Under the pieces are notes generated by a model. It ran no database searches, had not been told where the DNA came from, and saw nothing but the letters and a program-made list of their open reading frames with translations. Made by a program: the position numbers and the translations under genes. A stretch of DNA of 6,975 nucleotides from Dethiobacter sp. GTDB lineage: Bacteria > Bacillota_D > Dethiobacteria > Dethiobacterales > Dethiobacteraceae. Numbering within the stretch: position 1 is the first letter of the stretch; each line of letters starts with the position of its first letter. The DNA lies in the NCBI GenBank assembly GCA_018333395.1, contig JAGXSQ010000105.1, positions 1-6,975 of the forward strand, written 5' to 3'. Below are positions 6,706-6,975 of this stretch, one piece after another.

Positions 6706-6720
6706 CGGCGCGAAGCGCCG
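6706..6720. other. GC-rich hairpin, CGGCGC stem with three-base loop
   Basis: CGGCGC (6706-6711) and GCGCCG (6715-6720) form a perfect six-base stem around GAA (TTC on the other strand). It lies 18 bases upstream of the minus-strand start at 6687, in what would be that gene's leader, so a regulatory or element-specific role is possible. There is no T-run on either side, so it is not a standard terminator. Confidence 0.5.
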
Positions 6721-6834
6721 ATACCTTGCGGGATGGCAACCCTTCCCACAGCTTGATTCTTTCGTAAAGCAAGGGCCTTAGAGTGCCATTTCATGCTATG
6801 TGTGTCAGGGTTTTACCGCCACAGAGTGCCGGGC

Positions 6835-6853
6835 GGCGGGAATCCCGCCTTTT
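6835..6853 (+). terminator. Terminator-like hairpin with short T-run
   Basis: GGCGGG (6835-6840) pairs with CCCGCC (6844-6849) around AAT and is followed by TTTT (6850-6853). The T-run is short and on the plus strand, whereas the recognisable gene at this end reads leftward, so its use as a terminator is uncertain. It may instead be part of a larger structured element with the adjacent hairpin at 6854-6884. Confidence 0.4.
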
Positions 6854-6884
6854 CCTCCGGCCTTCCGCTCCGGGAGTCCGGAGG
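6854..6884. other. Imperfect GC-rich stem-loop downstream of the leftward gene
   Basis: CCTCCGG (6854-6860) is complementary to CCGGAGG (6878-6884), and the intervening bases contain CTC-CGG-GAG, which can form a small inner stem. It begins about 30 bases beyond the stop of the leftward gene ending at 6915. It could help end or stabilise that transcript, although no T-run follows on the minus strand. Confidence 0.4.
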
Positions 6885-6914
6885 GGGTCAATACGCCGGT
6901 ATTTCTATATGAAA

Positions 6915-6975
6915 TCAGAATTTTCTCGCAAAGATGCTTTTCTCGTCCAGCAAGCTCTCCACCGTTTCAAAGCCC
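6915..6975 (-). CDS. C-terminal end of a leftward gene, cut by the window edge
   Basis: The minus strand is open from the window end to a TGA at 6915-6917 and encodes GFETVESLLDEKSIFARKF. The acidic/leucine-rich helical character is that of a normal protein end. Only about 19 residues are visible, so the family cannot be assigned. The gene points left, opposite to the defence operon, and is followed by hairpins at 6854-6884 and 6835-6849. This orientation and the GC shift suggest it belongs to a different, possibly mobile, element. Confidence 0.4.
   Translation of the reverse strand, partial: GFETVESLLDEKSIFARKF

Noticed and set aside
6497..6772. Minus-strand frame of 91 codons spanning the right junction
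   Set aside because: It crosses from the operon end into the foreign segment with no ribosome site; the better-supported minus-strand start is ATG at 6687 in another frame.
1..6975. CRISPR array, tRNA or rRNA genes, complete insertion sequence
   Set aside because: No regularly spaced repeats, no cloverleaf-like tRNA signature, and no transposase or paired terminal inverted repeats were seen on either strand.

Overview
The window looks like part of an accessory (defence) region of a Gram-positive bacterium, most likely a Firmicute of the clostridial/Negativicute type. Coding regions are AT-rich, ribosome binding sites are strong GGAGG-type, one major gene starts with TTG, and a perfect-stem U-tract terminator is present. 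This placement is inferred from style, not from a marker gene.

Layout. Positions 1-580 hold debris: a possible minus-strand fragment of a pyrroline-5-carboxylate reductase-like gene, then a short plus-strand ORF of unknown function closed by a strong terminator (538-582). Positions 583-979 have no convincing gene. From 980 to 6528 everything reads on the plus strand and looks like one former operon of four genes. The first (980-2293) is a conserved-looking protein of about 436 residues that I cannot name. It is broken by a frameshift plus a stop near 1211-1221 and by a 4-base tandem duplication (GGCA twice) at 2157-2164. The second (about 2342-2610) is a decayed C-terminal piece resembling a uracil-DNA-glycosylase-fold protein. 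Its original stop codon overlaps the start of the third gene as ATGA. The third (2607-4352) and fourth (4354-6528) are intact and sit one base apart. Both encode DUF262 proteins with the DGQQR motif. The first also carries a C-terminal DUF1524 HNH-type nuclease motif; the second does not.

How the genes work together. DUF262 plus DUF1524 is the architecture of GmrSD/BrxU/SspE-type nucleotide-dependent DNA-cleaving defence proteins. The tight pair here is best read as a two-protein defence module: a DUF262-nuclease and a DUF262-only partner. The two decayed upstream genes probably were members of the same system, so the locus may be a partly degraded four-gene system, or the pair may work alone.

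Right edge. A fifth plus-strand ORF with an excellent ribosome binding site (6588) stops after 26 codons. A minus-strand ORF with its own ribosome binding site (6687) runs into it. Both appear truncated at about 6645-6660, where the DNA changes to a GC-rich, hairpin-rich stretch followed by the tail of a leftward gene cut by the window end. I read this as the border of a separate, probably mobile, element.
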